Positions 11,464 to 22,367 of a DNA stretch of 64,000 nucleotides are shown one piece after another; positions within the stretch are counted from its first letter, which is position 1, and each line of letters starts with the position of its first letter. The notes under the pieces are model-generated. The model saw only the letters and a program-made list of their open reading frames with translations, was not told the DNA's origin and searched no databases. Source of the DNA: Hevea brasiliensis (taxonomy: Eukaryota; Streptophyta; Magnoliopsida; Malpighiales; Euphorbiaceae); contig NC_079501.1 of the NCBI RefSeq assembly GCF_030052815.1, positions 91,554,296 through 91,618,295 on the forward strand, given 5' to 3'. The position numbers and the translations under genes were made by a program.

Positions 11464-13445
11464 ATGTGGAAGGTTTGTTCCGAAGGAGATGGGTATCCTA
11501 GCAACTGGGCTCGTTGTTGCGACACATGTCATGCAGCACCCTGCACACTCTACTGCCATGCTGACTCAGCCTACCTCTGTCACAGTTGTGATGCGTATAT
11601 CCACGCCGCAGATCCCATGGCTTCGCAGCATAAGCGTGTCTGGGTTTGCACTGCATGTGAAAATGCTCCGGCTGCTTTTACCTGTCAGGCTGATGAAGCA
11701 AACCTATGCATCAACTGTGACATTGAAATACACTCGGCCAATCCATTGTCGCGCCGCCATAACAGGGTCCCAGTACTTCCTATCTCAACTACTTACGTGG
11801 AGGAGTTTCAAGGCTCCCTGTTAAAAACAGAAAATGAAGCCCAGGCGAACAAGAGTACAGTGGAATTAGAAGAAGATGAAACAGATTCTTGGTTGCTGCT
11901 TGATCTTGATGATAATGACAGCCAGACTAATAGTGGATTTACTAATGGTAAGGATGTTGATGAGTATTTGGATGTCATTGAATACAATTTGTGTACCGAG
12001 TATCAGTGCCAAGACCACAGTGATCAGCAGCAACTTTCTGGTGTTCATCAAGGAGATAGCGGCAGCGATAGCGTTGTACCAGTACAATCTTTTGAGCCAA
12101 AGGACCAACAAGACCATCAGCAGCAGCAACAGCAGAATATTTTAGTTGACAGCTGGTATGAATCCTCTAAAGCTGCTGTCATCAACACCACTGCAAGCAA
12201 TCAGAAAGTAAGATTCTATAACAAAATTTCACTCTTTCTTGAATTTTCTCCGTGGGTATTCGTTAAAGTTGGTTTATCTTGACAATTATTGGATAATATG
12301 GTAAGTTTTGTGGATTTTCTGCTTGCTACTCTGAAAGTCATGACATTAATCTTCTCCTTTTTGTAGCTTTTCTCTATATTGAGTTCATAAGGTAGTTTCT
12401 CTGTGCGGGTGTGTCTTTGCATCTGCATGCATATGTTCATTTTCCTTCCTAGAGGAACACTTAATGACTTAGTGAAACATTTTTGTCTCTCTCTCTCTCT
12501 TGTATTTTTTTATTTTTTATTTTTTATTAACAAGTAGCATAATAATGTTTTTGACATAATTATATAACTACTGAAAAAAAAATGAAAGAACTCAAGAAGT
12601 ACAAAGCATATATTTGATTAAAGATTAACAATTTGATAATTAATCTTGGGAATTAATTTAGATCTAGTTTATTCTACTACTACTAATTGTAATTGAAAAT
12701 GATATGTGACATACAGATGTATTTTTTCATGAGTACATAAAATTAAAAGGGAGCAAAGCTGCCAGAGATTCTCTCCCTAATATTTGTCTCCTTACTTTAC
12801 CCTTTATTCTATTCTAAATTTTAGTTTAGGTAGAGTAGGATGCCATAAAGATACATTTCTTCAATTCACATTGCTTTACATTGCTAAACTAAAAAATTTT
12901 AATGGGGCAGAGCTCTATCCTATTACATTAAAAATGGCTCAAGTGGCACTCAAGCTCAAGATTTTACAATTTTAAAGACGACTCAAAAACCATTAAGTTA
13001 AAGCCCATTGTTCATAATGCCAGTCTTATTATTCACATCATTCTATTTTCTGGTACAAGATTACAATTGTTTCTCATTTTCTGCTATATACTTTAAAAAA
13101 CTGCAGGTCCCTGCGCCTTATATGAATGCTGGCTATTCACTGACAACAAGCAACATTCCAAATTCATATTCTAGATTTCCAAATGGCACAACTGACCTCC
13201 TTCCAAACACTTCACTATTGATGCCACTCCAATTTACTCCACCAAACAGAGAAGCAAGAGTCCAAAGATATAGAGAAAGAAGGAAAGCAAGAAAATTTGA
13301 GAAGAAAATAAGATATGCAACTAGGAAGGCTAATGCAGAGAATAGACCCCGAGTCAAGGGCCGATTTGCAAGGAAAACAGACATGGAGTTTGAAGTGACT
13401 GAAGATTATGGATATGGAATTGTTCCATCATACCAAGTAAAATAA
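11464..13445 (+). CDS. CONSTANS-like B-box/CCT transcription factor (exons 11464-12207 and 13107-13445)
   Basis: Encodes 360 residues, close to the usual length of CONSTANS group I proteins. Exon 1 carries two complete B-box zinc fingers: box 1 with C19, C22, C31, D34, C39, C42, H47, H56; box 2 with C62, C65, C74, D77, C82, C85, H90, H99. An acidic middle region with SWLLLDL and [10 protein letters not shown] follows, then a Q-rich stretch with a run of seven Gln. Exon 2 carries the basic CCT domain (residues 296-338, [20 protein letters not shown]) and the C-terminal GYGIVPS motif, which in CONSTANS relatives binds COP1. These features indicate a nuclear regulator of photoperiodic flowering or a related light response, in the CO/COL1/COL2 subgroup. 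All zinc ligands are present and there is no internal stop, so the gene looks intact. The C-terminus is SYQVK where family members usually end at SF. Orthology to CO itself is inferred. Confidence 0.92.
12208..13106 (+). other. Intron of the CONSTANS-like gene
   Basis: 899-bp phase-0 intron with donor AAA|GTAAGA and acceptor CTGCAG|GTC. It is AT-rich, with a CT run at about 12486-12502 and no recognisable transposon. Its position between the middle region and the CCT exon is that of the single intron of CO-type genes. Confidence 0.9.
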
Positions 13446-13527
13446 GGGAAGGAAAATTGCTTCTGAGTGATGGAAAATGAGTTAATGATTTTAGTGCAAC
13501 TCTAGCTAATGTTGCTGTTGTTGTTCT

Positions 13528-13528
<1 letters not shown>

Positions 13529-13568
<40 letters not shown>
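13529..13568. repeat. Homopolymer (T)40 in the probable 3' UTR
   Basis: 40 consecutive T, 84 bases after the stop codon and 20 bases before a canonical AATAAA. In the mRNA it would be a U-tract just upstream of the poly(A) signal. Its length is prone to slippage and to assembly error. Confidence 0.9.
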
Positions 13569-13571
<3 letters not shown>

Positions 13572-13587
13572 CAGTTGGTTAAAGTAA

Positions 13588-13593
13588 AATAAA
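13588..13593 (+). promoter_or_regulatory. Candidate poly(A) signal AATAAA of the CONSTANS-like gene
   Basis: First canonical AATAAA after the stop, 143 bases downstream. The retrotransposon LTR begins at 13817, so the gene has to terminate within about 370 bp. Confidence 0.5.
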
Positions 13594-13816
13594 ACTCATT
13601 GTTCTCTAAACATATCTGAAAATATGCATTCATTTTCTTTCCTGTTTACAGTTTCTATTCAATTGGTTTTGGGTGTATTTTGTCTATGAAATTCTGTTTT
13701 GTAGTTTTTTTCCTCCTACAATGAAATTCTTCTATGCACCCAGAAAGGGAGGAAAAAGGGATGACAAGATTGAATTCTGAATATGTTTTTTTATGGGCTC
13801 AAATTATCCCGAATGA

Positions 13817-14434
13817 TGTGAAAACCATATACATTTATTATTTATTATTATTTTATTTTAATTAGTTAACAATAATTTAATATATTTATAAAAAATATAT
13901 ATATTTTATTAGATGGTCTGCTTATTTATTTTTAGATATATATATATATATATATATTATTTTTAAAATTAAATATATATCTGCAATATGAACAACCCAG
14001 TTCAATAATAACTCTATTTCCATTCTACACCTAATAGAACTCTTGAAATATATATATACCCTAATCATTTCTTCTGCTAAACTTTGCTCTCAAACCTGTT
14101 TGTCACCTCATTTTTCTATCAAATACTCTCAACAGGTATTTTCATTATCTTTTAAATTATTATTATATATGTGCATATATATACATATAAATATAAAAAT
14201 TTACTATTTATAATCTGATGTGCGCAGAAAATCCCTAAATTTTTGCTTCTCTATTCATCACCTTCGATTCTGTTTTCAAGGTAAAACTTCTCATTCTTTA
14301 TTCAATAATGGGTGAATTTGATTTTATTTTCTTTCCTCGATTTATTACAACTACTCTAGAAAATTTTTTTTCTTGACTATTGGTATTGAATTGGGTTGAT
14401 CATGATTACTGTGAGATAGTATCCATCAATTTAG

Positions 14435-14495
<61 letters not shown>

Positions 14496-14609
14496 CTTTG
14501 TACCTTCATCCACGTCCGTATATATATAAAACCCTTTATTCTTTGTTCGTCCCTTTATTCTCTGATCGTCCACATCTGTCCACTGAATTCGTCCCCCCTG
14601 TTCGTCTAC

Positions 14610-14684
<75 letters not shown>

Positions 14685-16015
14685 TTATTTTATTATTATT
14701 TAATATTTTTCTTTTATATTTTGGGTATGTAGAAGATTCAAATATTCATTCTGTCAGCTGAAATTGTCTCTCTTTTATTGAATCTAGCTATTATTTTGGA
14801 GGTTCCAGGTGAGTGGTAATTATAGTACATGACACCGTTTTAATCCCTTTTAAAATTTCTTAGCATTAAGTTTGTTATTAAATGAAATTTTAAATCAATA
14901 TTTTAACAATTATTTTATATGTGATTTTCTAGAGCTTTATTTTATTATTGATTTTTATTTCGATTTTGATTAAATAATTGATTTTGTAAACTATCTTTGC
15001 ATTAGACCCATTAGGATTCCGGGAATAGGCCTTTAATGTATTTATATTGATTGATATTTGACTATAAAATTTATTGATGGGTTATACTGAATTGATTTGA
15101 GATTGATTTGATTTTATTGACTCTCTGAAACTATTGAAATACACTATTGGAATTGCACTATCAGTTATTATTTGCTATCTGAAATTTTTTATTGATTTTG
15201 ATTAATTTGTACAAATTGATTTTCTATTTTGAATTGGTACCTGTGCCCAGTATCTGTTTCTGTTATCTGGCCCCGCCGTGTGAACTATCACGCTATTAGG
15301 TTGCATTGTCGAGTCATGCATCATTGCAGTTTATGGTTTGCATTAGTATCATATGCACTGATATCTGTGAAGGAGGAGGAATGTATCTACTATCTGGTAG
15401 CGCGCTTACCATCTGGCCTTTGATGATGTGGGGTATCATCACGCTGGTGCACTGTACCATAAAATTTTTATTGAATGAATTTATTTTATATATATATATG
15501 TTTTATGAAATTATTTTATTAATGATTTTGACAGCATGAGCATGATTTTATTGAATAGAAATTTATTGTGAAATTAATCAAGCGTCTGCCTGTTCCTATT
15601 CCGTTGTGTGCTATAATTATCATTCACTGAGCATCTAACTCAAACCACGTTTTCTCTGTCTGTTATCTGTTTCAGATCAGTAGAATTCTACAGCTGATCC
15701 AAATATTAAGTCCATTTTCTGGAGAGGGACAACTTTGATTTGTTCTCATGGTATGCTCGAATTTATATTTTCTCGGGCTAATAATTAGTTTAGTTTATTG
15801 AACAGTTTAAGTTTTTATTGAAATATGTAGAGACTCCGCAGTTTTCCTATGGGATATTTATGATGTTTATTCAGCATTTTGTTTATTTGGATTTTGTCTA
15901 TTTTTGGGATTAGTAAGTGACAATATATTCATTCAAGATACTCTGATAAGGTTTGCATGATTTAAGAATACTTAAATTATGCGCCGGTCACGATTCAAAA
16001 TTTTGGGTCGTGACA
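13817..16015 (+). repeat. 5' LTR of the gypsy element
   Basis: 2,199 bp, from TGTGAAAACC to GGGTCGTGACA. It contains long (TA)n runs at 14439-14492 and 14613-14682 that are shorter in the 3' LTR. An LTR promoter cannot be pinned down because TATA-like sequence is everywhere. Confidence 0.9.
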
Positions 16016-16019
16016 AAGT

Positions 16020-16032
16020 TGGTATCAGAGCC
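16020..16032 (+). promoter_or_regulatory. Primer binding site for initiator tRNA-Met
   Basis: TGGTATCAGAGCC starts four bases after the LTR end. It is complementary to the 3' end of plant initiator tRNA-Met, the usual primer of Ty3/gypsy and Ty1/copia elements. Confidence 0.9.
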
Positions 16033-16175
16033 AGGTTGAGGTCTAGTAAACTTGCGGAGCATAGGATCCTTAACGTCTTTTCAGTTTATCATTGCTTTAG
16101 ATGTCTGCGTACTTTGTACCTTTTCACCTGTCTTAATTTGGCTCACATTTTCAAATTTAATGCTTATTTATTAAA

Positions 16176-16679
16176 ATGAATAGGTGCCTGGGTCTGTTAG
16201 ACGTAAGAGGAGAACTAGGGCCAAGGGTCTTAATGGTGCAAACCTTGATCCAACAAGAGAGGTACCACCTCAAACTATTAATCAGACATCTGAACAGACG
16301 CCTATGGCTAAGACTGCGGCACAACCATTCATTTGTTTCTCCATACTTTTCCATGAGATTTAGTACACTACCTACTTTGTTAGATTATCCTTTATCTGTA
16401 TCAACACCTATGAGGAATGCAATAGACACTGATATGGTGTATAGGGGATGTATAGTTCACATTGGAGATAGGAAATTAGCTGCAGATCTTGTTTCTTTGG
16501 ATATGTTTGAGTTTGATGTGATTTTAGGCATGGATTGGTTAGCCACTTATCATGTTTCATTGGATTGTCATAATAAAGTTGTACTCTTTAAAATTCCTAG
16601 GGAGGCAGAATTTCAATTTCAGGGAGATCGCAGTATGGCCTATAGTAATCTTATCTCTGTAGTGAGTGCCAGACGATGA
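16176..16679 (+). pseudogene. Fused gag start and protease remnant of the gypsy element
   Basis: The first gag codons (VRRKRRTRAKGLNGANLDPT) are readable in a different frame at about 16195-16320. The text then switches directly to the second half of the protease: HSFVSPYFS, LDYPLSVSTP, FDVILGMDWLA. Most of gag, the zinc knuckle and the catalytic Asp-Thr/Ser-Gly triplet of the protease are therefore deleted, with the junction near 16325. TGA at 16677-16679 closes the frame. The annotated ATG is incidental. The element could transpose only with proteins supplied in trans. Confidence 0.8.
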
Positions 16680-17363
16680 TTGCGAAAGAGGTGTAAAGGG
16701 TATCTAGCTTATGTTAGAGATGTTCAGGTAGAAGGTGCAGGTTTGGAGAATGTTGCAGTGGTTAAGGAGTTTCCTGATGTGTTTCCAGAAGATTTATCAG
16801 GTTTACCCCCGGAGCGAGAGGTAGAGTTTGGTATAGACTTAGTTCCTGGAACTGAGCCCATATCTATGCCACCTTATCGTATGGCACCCGCAGAACTTAA
16901 GGAGTTGAAGGAGCAACTACAGGACCTACTAGATAAGGGGTTCATTCGCCCTAGTGTTTTTCCATGGGGTGCTCCTGTGTTATTTGTACGGAAGAAGGAT
17001 GGGTCTTTGAGAATGTGCATTGATTATAGGCAATTGAATAAGGTAACTGTGCGTAATAAGTATCCTCTTCCACGCATAGATGACCTGTTTGACCAACTTC
17101 AAGGTGCAAAGTATTTTTCCAAGATTGATCTTCGATCTGGGTATCATCAATTGAGGGTCAAGAAAGAAGACATACTCAAGACAACCTTTAGAACTAGGTA
17201 TGGACACTATGAATTTCTTGTAATGTCTTTTGGTCTTACCAATACTCCGGCCGCTTTTATGGATCTCATGAACAGAGTTTTCAAGCCTTTCTTAGATCAA
17301 TTTGTTATAGTGTTCATCAATGACATTCTAGTGTACTCAAAGAGTAAGGAGGAGCATGAATAG
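16680..17363 (+). pseudogene. Gypsy reverse transcriptase, palm region, catalytic Asp replaced
   Basis: In frame with the protease remnant. It shows [17 protein letters not shown], the YRMAP block, [29 protein letters not shown] and [18 protein letters not shown]. The catalytic dyad reads FIND (17313-17324) instead of FIDD: the first Asp is Asn at 17319-17321. TAG at 17361-17363 ends the frame before [11 protein letters not shown] continues in the same frame. Even without the stops the enzyme would be inactive. Confidence 0.9.
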
Positions 17364-18167
17364 CATTTGAGAATTGTCCTTCAGACCTTACGAGAACACA
17401 AGCTATATGCCAAGTTCTCAAAATGTGAGTTTTGGTTAGATAGTGTGGCTTTCCTAGGCCATACAGTATCTAAGGATTGGGTGTGCGTTGATAAGAAGAA
17501 AGTTGAGGCAGTGCTTCATTGGCCTAGACCCACAACTGTGTCAGAGATTCATAGTTTCTTGGGTTTAGCAGGGTATTATAGACGGTTTGTTCAAGACTTC
17601 TCTCGTATTGCAGCACCTTTAACTAAGTTGACACAGAAGAATGCAAAATTTCAGTGGTCTGAGGCTTGTGAAAAAAGTTTTCAGGAGTTTAAAACTCGTT
17701 TAACTACAGCACCAGTGTTAGCCCTTCCATCCGGATCAGGGGGTTATGTAGTATATTGTGATGCTTCTAGGATTGGTTTAGGATGTGTTTTGATGCAACA
17801 TGGACGAGTTATTGCATATGCTTCTCGTCAGTTAAAAAGGCACGAGCAGAATTATCCAACTCATGATTTGGAAATGGCTGTAGTAATTTTTGCTTTGAAA
17901 ATTTGGAGGCACTATCTGTATGGTAAGACTTGTGAAATCTTCACTGACCCCAAAAGTCTCAAATACATATTTGACCAACGTGATCTTAATCTTAGGCAAA
18001 GGAGATGGGTAGAATTGCTGAAGGATTATGATTGCACCATACAGTATCATCCTGGAAAAGCTAATGTAGTGGCTGATGCTCTAAGCAGGAAGTCTTCTGG
18101 TAGTTTAGCCCATATATCTACCAAGATGAGGCCTCTGATTGGTGAATTACATGAGTTGCTAAATTAG
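17364..18167 (+). pseudogene. Gypsy reverse transcriptase C-terminus and RNase H
   Basis: Continues in the same frame with [14 protein letters not shown], the [17 protein letters not shown] block, and RNase [33 protein letters not shown], a TDPKSL where TDHKSL is usual, and ADALSRK. It ends at TAG 18165-18167. The acidic RNase H residues appear to be present. Confidence 0.88.
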
Positions 18168-19310
18168 GGAGTAGAGTTTGAAATCATAGCTGGATCACTC
18201 TTAGCACATTTTCGAGTTAGGCCTATCTTGATTGATCGAATTAAGGCTGCTCAAAAGAGGGATTCTCAGCTGTGTGAGATTATAGATAATATTCATCAAG
18301 GCCAAGCTCAAGGATTCATGTTGAATGATGATGGAGTTCTTCGTTATGGCATTAGATTTTGTGTCCCCAATGTTGATGAGTTGAGAAGAGAAATCATGGA
18401 GGAGGCACACCATTCTGCTTACACAGTACACCCAGGTTCAACTAAGATGTACTGTGATTTAAGGGAGCATTATTGGTGGGGTGGCATGAAGAGGGATGTT
18501 GCAGACTTTGTTGCTAAATGTTTGACTTGTCAGCAGGTTAAGGCAGAACATCAGAGACCATCTGGGTTACTTCAACCGTTGCCTATCCCTGAGTGGAAGT
18601 GGGAGCATATTGCCATGGACTTTATTGTGGGTTTACCTAGTACACGAGGTGGTTACAATGCAATCTGGGTGATAGTGGATAGATTGACAAAATCTGCTCA
18701 TTTCCTTCCGGTGAAGGCTACATATGACTTTGCTAAACTTGCACAGTTGTATATAAACAAGATTGTTAGTCTTCATGGAGTTCCAGTTTCCATTGTCTCT
18801 GATCGTGGTACTTAGTTTACTTCTCGATTTTAGAAGAAATTCCAAGAAGCTGTAGGAACACGAGTAGACTTTAGTACTGCTTTTTACCCTCAGACGGATG
18901 GACAGTCAGAAAGGACCATACAGACATTAGAGGGCATGCTTCGTGCATGCGTTATGGATTTTGGTGGCTGTTGGGATCATCATTTGCCTTTAGTGGAGTT
19001 TGCTTATAATAACAGTTATCAGGCAAGTATAGAGATGGCTCCATATGAGGCATTATATGGTCGAAAATGTAGGTCACCGGTTTGTTGGGATGAAGCTGGA
19101 GAAAGAAGGCTTACTACACTAGAGTTGATACAATTAACTTCAGAGAAGGTTCGACTAATTCGTGATCGACTTTTGATTGCTCAAAGACGACAGAGAAGTT
19201 ATGCTGACCCTAAGCGTAAAGATGTAGAATTTATGATTGGTGATCATGTATTTCTGAAAATTTCCCCTATGAAAGGAATCATGAGGTTTGGGAAGAAAGG
19301 GAAGCTTAGC
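18168..19310 (+). pseudogene. Gypsy integrase, interrupted by stops and a TRIM insertion
   Basis: Same frame throughout. The zinc-binding HHCC region is readable ([20 protein letters not shown], then [11 protein letters not shown]). Core residues are MDFIVGLP (first Asp), SDRGT (second Asp) and GQSERTIQTLEGML (Glu). TAG codons at 18813-18815 and 18831-18833 break the core. The C-terminal module starts at GKKGKLS and is cut at 19310 by the TRIM; it resumes at 19848. Confidence 0.9.
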
Positions 19311-19461
19311 TGTAACACCCTAGGCAAATCCCACATCGACAAAACATGGGAGAGATGCTGGGTTTATAAGATGGAGGTTCCTAACCCCTATTGATGCGTT
19401 TTAAAACCGTGAGGGTTTCGGTCCAGAGCGGATAATATCACTAGTGGGCTGGGCCATTACA
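19311..19461 (+). repeat. TRIM LTR1
   Basis: 151 bp, TGTAACACCCTAGG to GGGCCATTACA. The same length as the inverted LTR3, differing at roughly a dozen positions by eye. Confidence 0.85.
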
Positions 19462-19465
19462 TTTG

Positions 19466-19551
19466 TGGTATCAGAGCCGCTACGCGTGCAACCTTGAACG
19501 ATGGTGGGGCAAACCTCAGCGAGGACGCTGAGTCCCATAAGGGGGGTGGAT
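19466..19551 (+). other. TRIM internal region: primer site and polypurine tract
   Basis: TGGTATCAGAGCC (from 19466) is the tRNA-Met primer site, four bases after LTR1. AAGGGGGGTGGAT (about 19539-19551) is the polypurine tract, directly before LTR2. Nothing coding lies between them. Confidence 0.8.
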
Positions 19552-19685
19552 TGTAACACCCTAGGCAAATCCCACATCGACAAAACACGGGAGATGCTTG
19601 GGTTGAGTTGTAACTCATAGTAGCGCGTTTTAAACAGTGAGGCTTGGCCAGAGCGGACAATATCACTAGTGGGTCGGGCCGTTAC
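19552..19685 (+). repeat. TRIM LTR2, missing its last base
   Basis: 134 bp with small internal deletions. It ends GGGCCGTTAC, lacking the final A of the canonical terminus, right where the inverted copy is joined. Confidence 0.85.
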
Positions 19686-19691
19686 CACAAA

Positions 19692-19842
19692 TGTAACGGC
19701 CCGGCCCACTAGTGATATTGTCCGCTCTGGGCCGAAGCCCTCACGGTTTTAAAACGCGTCACTATGAGTTACGAACTGTCAACTTATGAACCCAGCATCT
19801 CTCCCGTGTTTTGTCGATGTGGGATTTGCCTAGGGTGTTACA
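19692..19842 (-). repeat. TRIM LTR3, inverted
   Basis: 151-bp LTR in reverse orientation. On the minus strand it is followed by TTTGTG, the first bases of the TRIM internal region, before running into the reverse complement of LTR2. It therefore derives from a 5' LTR plus the start of the primer region. Confidence 0.85.
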
Positions 19843-19847
19843 TTAGC

Positions 19848-20201
19848 CCTCGTTTTGTTGGTCCATTTGAAATTTTGGAGAGAATTGGAGCAGTTGCTTA
19901 CCGTTTAGCCCTTCCACCTGGTTTTGCACATGTACATCCAGTTTTCCATATTTCGATGCTTAGGAAGTATGTACCAGATCCATCTCATATTTTACAACCT
20001 CAAACCATGCAATTTATGGATGATATGTCATATGAGGAGCAACCAGTAAAGATTTTAGATTGACAAATTAGGAAACTCCGGTCTAAGGAAGTGGCTTTGA
20101 TCAAAGTCTTGTGGCATAATCACTCAAGTAGTAAGGCCACATGGGAGGCAGAATCTGAAATGCGAGCCAAATATCCTCACTTATTTGATTCTTCAGGTTA
20201 G
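19848..20201 (+). pseudogene. Gypsy integrase C-terminus downstream of the TRIM
   Basis: Resumes in the original frame with PRFVGPFEILERIG, VFHISMLRKYVPDPSH and EEQPVKILD; TGA at 20061-20063; then IRKLRSKEVALIKVLWHNH, KATWEAE and the natural end TAG at 20199-20201. The insertion plus its duplication is 537 bp, a multiple of three, so the frame is kept although the insert itself contains stops. Confidence 0.88.
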
Positions 20202-20237
20202 AATTTTGTCTATTCAAATTCGGAGACCGAATTTTTT

Positions 20238-20252
20238 TTAAGGGGGGAAGTA
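20238..20252 (+). promoter_or_regulatory. Polypurine tract of the gypsy element
   Basis: TTAAGGGGGGAAGTA immediately before the 3' LTR start TGTGAAAACCC. Confidence 0.85.
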
Positions 20253-20358
20253 TGTGAAAACCCATATACATTTATTATTTATTATTATTTTATTTTAATT
20301 AGCTAACAATAATTTAATATATTTATAAAAAATATATATATTTTATTAGATGGTCTAC

Positions 20359-20422
<64 letters not shown>

Positions 20423-21017
20423 TTTGAAATTAAATATATATATTTGCAATCTGAACAACCCAGTTCAATAATAACTCTATTTTCATTCTACACCTAATAG
20501 AACTCTTGAAATATATATATACCCTAATCATCTCTTCTGCTAAACTTTGCTCTCAAAACCTGTTTGTCACCTCATTTTTCTATCAAATACTCTCAACAGG
20601 TATTTTCATTATCTTTTAAATTATTATTATATATGTACATATATATACATATAAATATAAAAATTTACTATTTATAATCTGATGTGCGCAGAAAATCCCT
20701 AAATTTTTTCTTCTCTATTCATCACCTTCGATTCTGTTTTCAAGGTAAAAATTCTCATTCTTTATTCAATAATTGGTGAATTTGATTTTATTTTCTTTCC
20801 TCGATTTGTTACAACTACTCTAGAAATTTTTTTTTCTTGACCATTGGTATTGAATTGGGTTGATCATGATTACTGTGAGATAGTATCCATCAATTTAGAT
20901 TTTATATATATATATATATATATATAAATCTTTGTACCTTCGTCCACGTCCGTATATATATATAAACCCTTTATTCTTTGTTCGTCCCTTTATTCTCTGT
21001 TCGTCCACGTTCTTCCA

Positions 21018-21065
<48 letters not shown>

Positions 21066-22367
21066 TAATAATTTTCTTTTATATTTTGGGTATGTAGGAG
21101 ATTCAAATATTCATTCTGTCAGCTAAAATTGTCTCTCTTTTATTGAATCTAGCTATTATTTTGGAGGTTCCATATGAGTAGTAATTATAGTACATGGCAC
21201 CGTTTTAATCCCTTTTAAAATTTCTTAGCATTAAGTTTGTTATTAAATGAAATTTTAAATCAATATTTTAACATTTATTTTATATGTGATTTTCTAGAGT
21301 TTTATTTTATTATTGATTTTTATTTCGATTTTGATTAAATAATTGATTTTGTAAACTATCTTTGCATTAGACCCATTAGGATTCCGGGAACAGGCCTTTA
21401 ATGTATTTATATTGATTGATATTTGACTATAAAATTTATCGATGGGTTATACTGAATTGATTTGAGATTGATTTGATTTTATTGACTCTCTGAAACTATT
21501 GAAATACACTATTGGAATAGCACTATCAGTTATTATTTGCTATCTGAAATTTTTTATTGATTTTGATTGATTTGTACAAATTGATTTTCTATTTTGAATT
21601 GGTACCTGTGCCCAGTATCTGTTTCTGTTATCTGGCCCGCCGTGTGGACTATCACGGTATTAGGTTGCATTGTCGAGTCATGCATCATTTCAGTTTATGG
21701 TTTGCATTAGTATCATATGCATTGATATCTGTGAAGAAGGAGGAAGGTATCTACTATCTGGTAGCGCGCTTACCATCTGGCCTTTGGTGATATGGGGTAT
21801 CATCACCCTGGTGCACTGTACTATAAAATTTTTATTGAATGAATTTATTTTATATATATGTTTTATGAAATTATTTTATTAATGATTTTGACAGCATGAG
21901 CATGATTTTATTGAATAGAAATTTATTGTGAAATTAATCAAGCGTCTACCTGTTCCTATTCTGTTGTGTGCTATAATTATCATTCACTGAGCATCTAGCT
22001 CAAACCACGTTTTCTCTGTCTGTTATCTGTTTCAGATCAGTAGAATTTTGTAGCTGATCCAAATATTCAGTCCATTTTCTAGAGAGGGACAACTTTGATT
22101 TGTTCGCCCGAATTTATGTTTTCCCGGGCTAATAATTAGTTTAGTTTATTGAACAGTTTAAGTTTTTATTTGAAATCTGTAGAGATTCCGCAGTTTACTT
22201 ATGGGATATTTATGATGTTATTCAGCATTTTGTTTATTTGGATTTTGTCTATTTTTAGGATTAGTAAGTAACAATATATTCATTCAAGATACTCTTGATA
22301 AGGCTTGCATGATTTAAAAATACTTAAATTATGCGCCGGTCACGGTTCATAATTTCGGGTCGTGACA
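20253..22367 (+). repeat. 3' LTR of the gypsy element
   Basis: 2,115 bp, ending GGGTCGTGACA. It is collinear with the 5' LTR; the visible length differences are mostly in the (TA)n tracts at 20364-20418, about 20904-20926 and 21020-21061. Confidence 0.9.

Larger units (their letters stand above)
19311..19842. mobile_element. TRIM-like element with three LTRs, the third inverted
   Basis: Structure: LTR1 (19311-19461), tRNA-Met primer site, about 90 bp of non-coding internal sequence, polypurine tract, LTR2 (19552-19685), a 6-bp piece, then an inverted LTR3 (19692-19842). The whole 532-bp unit is flanked by the direct repeat TTAGC (19306-19310 and 19843-19847). Removing the unit and one TTAGC restores a continuous integrase reading frame (KLS to PRFVG). 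The ends are therefore TGTAACACC and GGTGTTACA. No protein is encoded; movement would depend on other elements. Confidence 0.88.
13817..22367 (+). mobile_element. Ty3/gypsy LTR retrotransposon with two LTRs, defective
   Basis: Consists of a 5' LTR (13817-16015), tRNA-Met primer site, fused gag/protease remnant, pol with five stops before the TRIM and one after it, polypurine tract, and 3' LTR (20253-22367). A TRIM-like element (19311-19842) interrupts the integrase end. The two LTRs look very similar by eye outside their (TA)n tracts, so the insertion is not ancient. No 5-bp target duplication is visible: AATGA precedes the element and GGTTT follows. The 5' LTR starts about 370 bp after the stop codon of the CONSTANS-like gene, in the same orientation. 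Confidence 0.92.
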
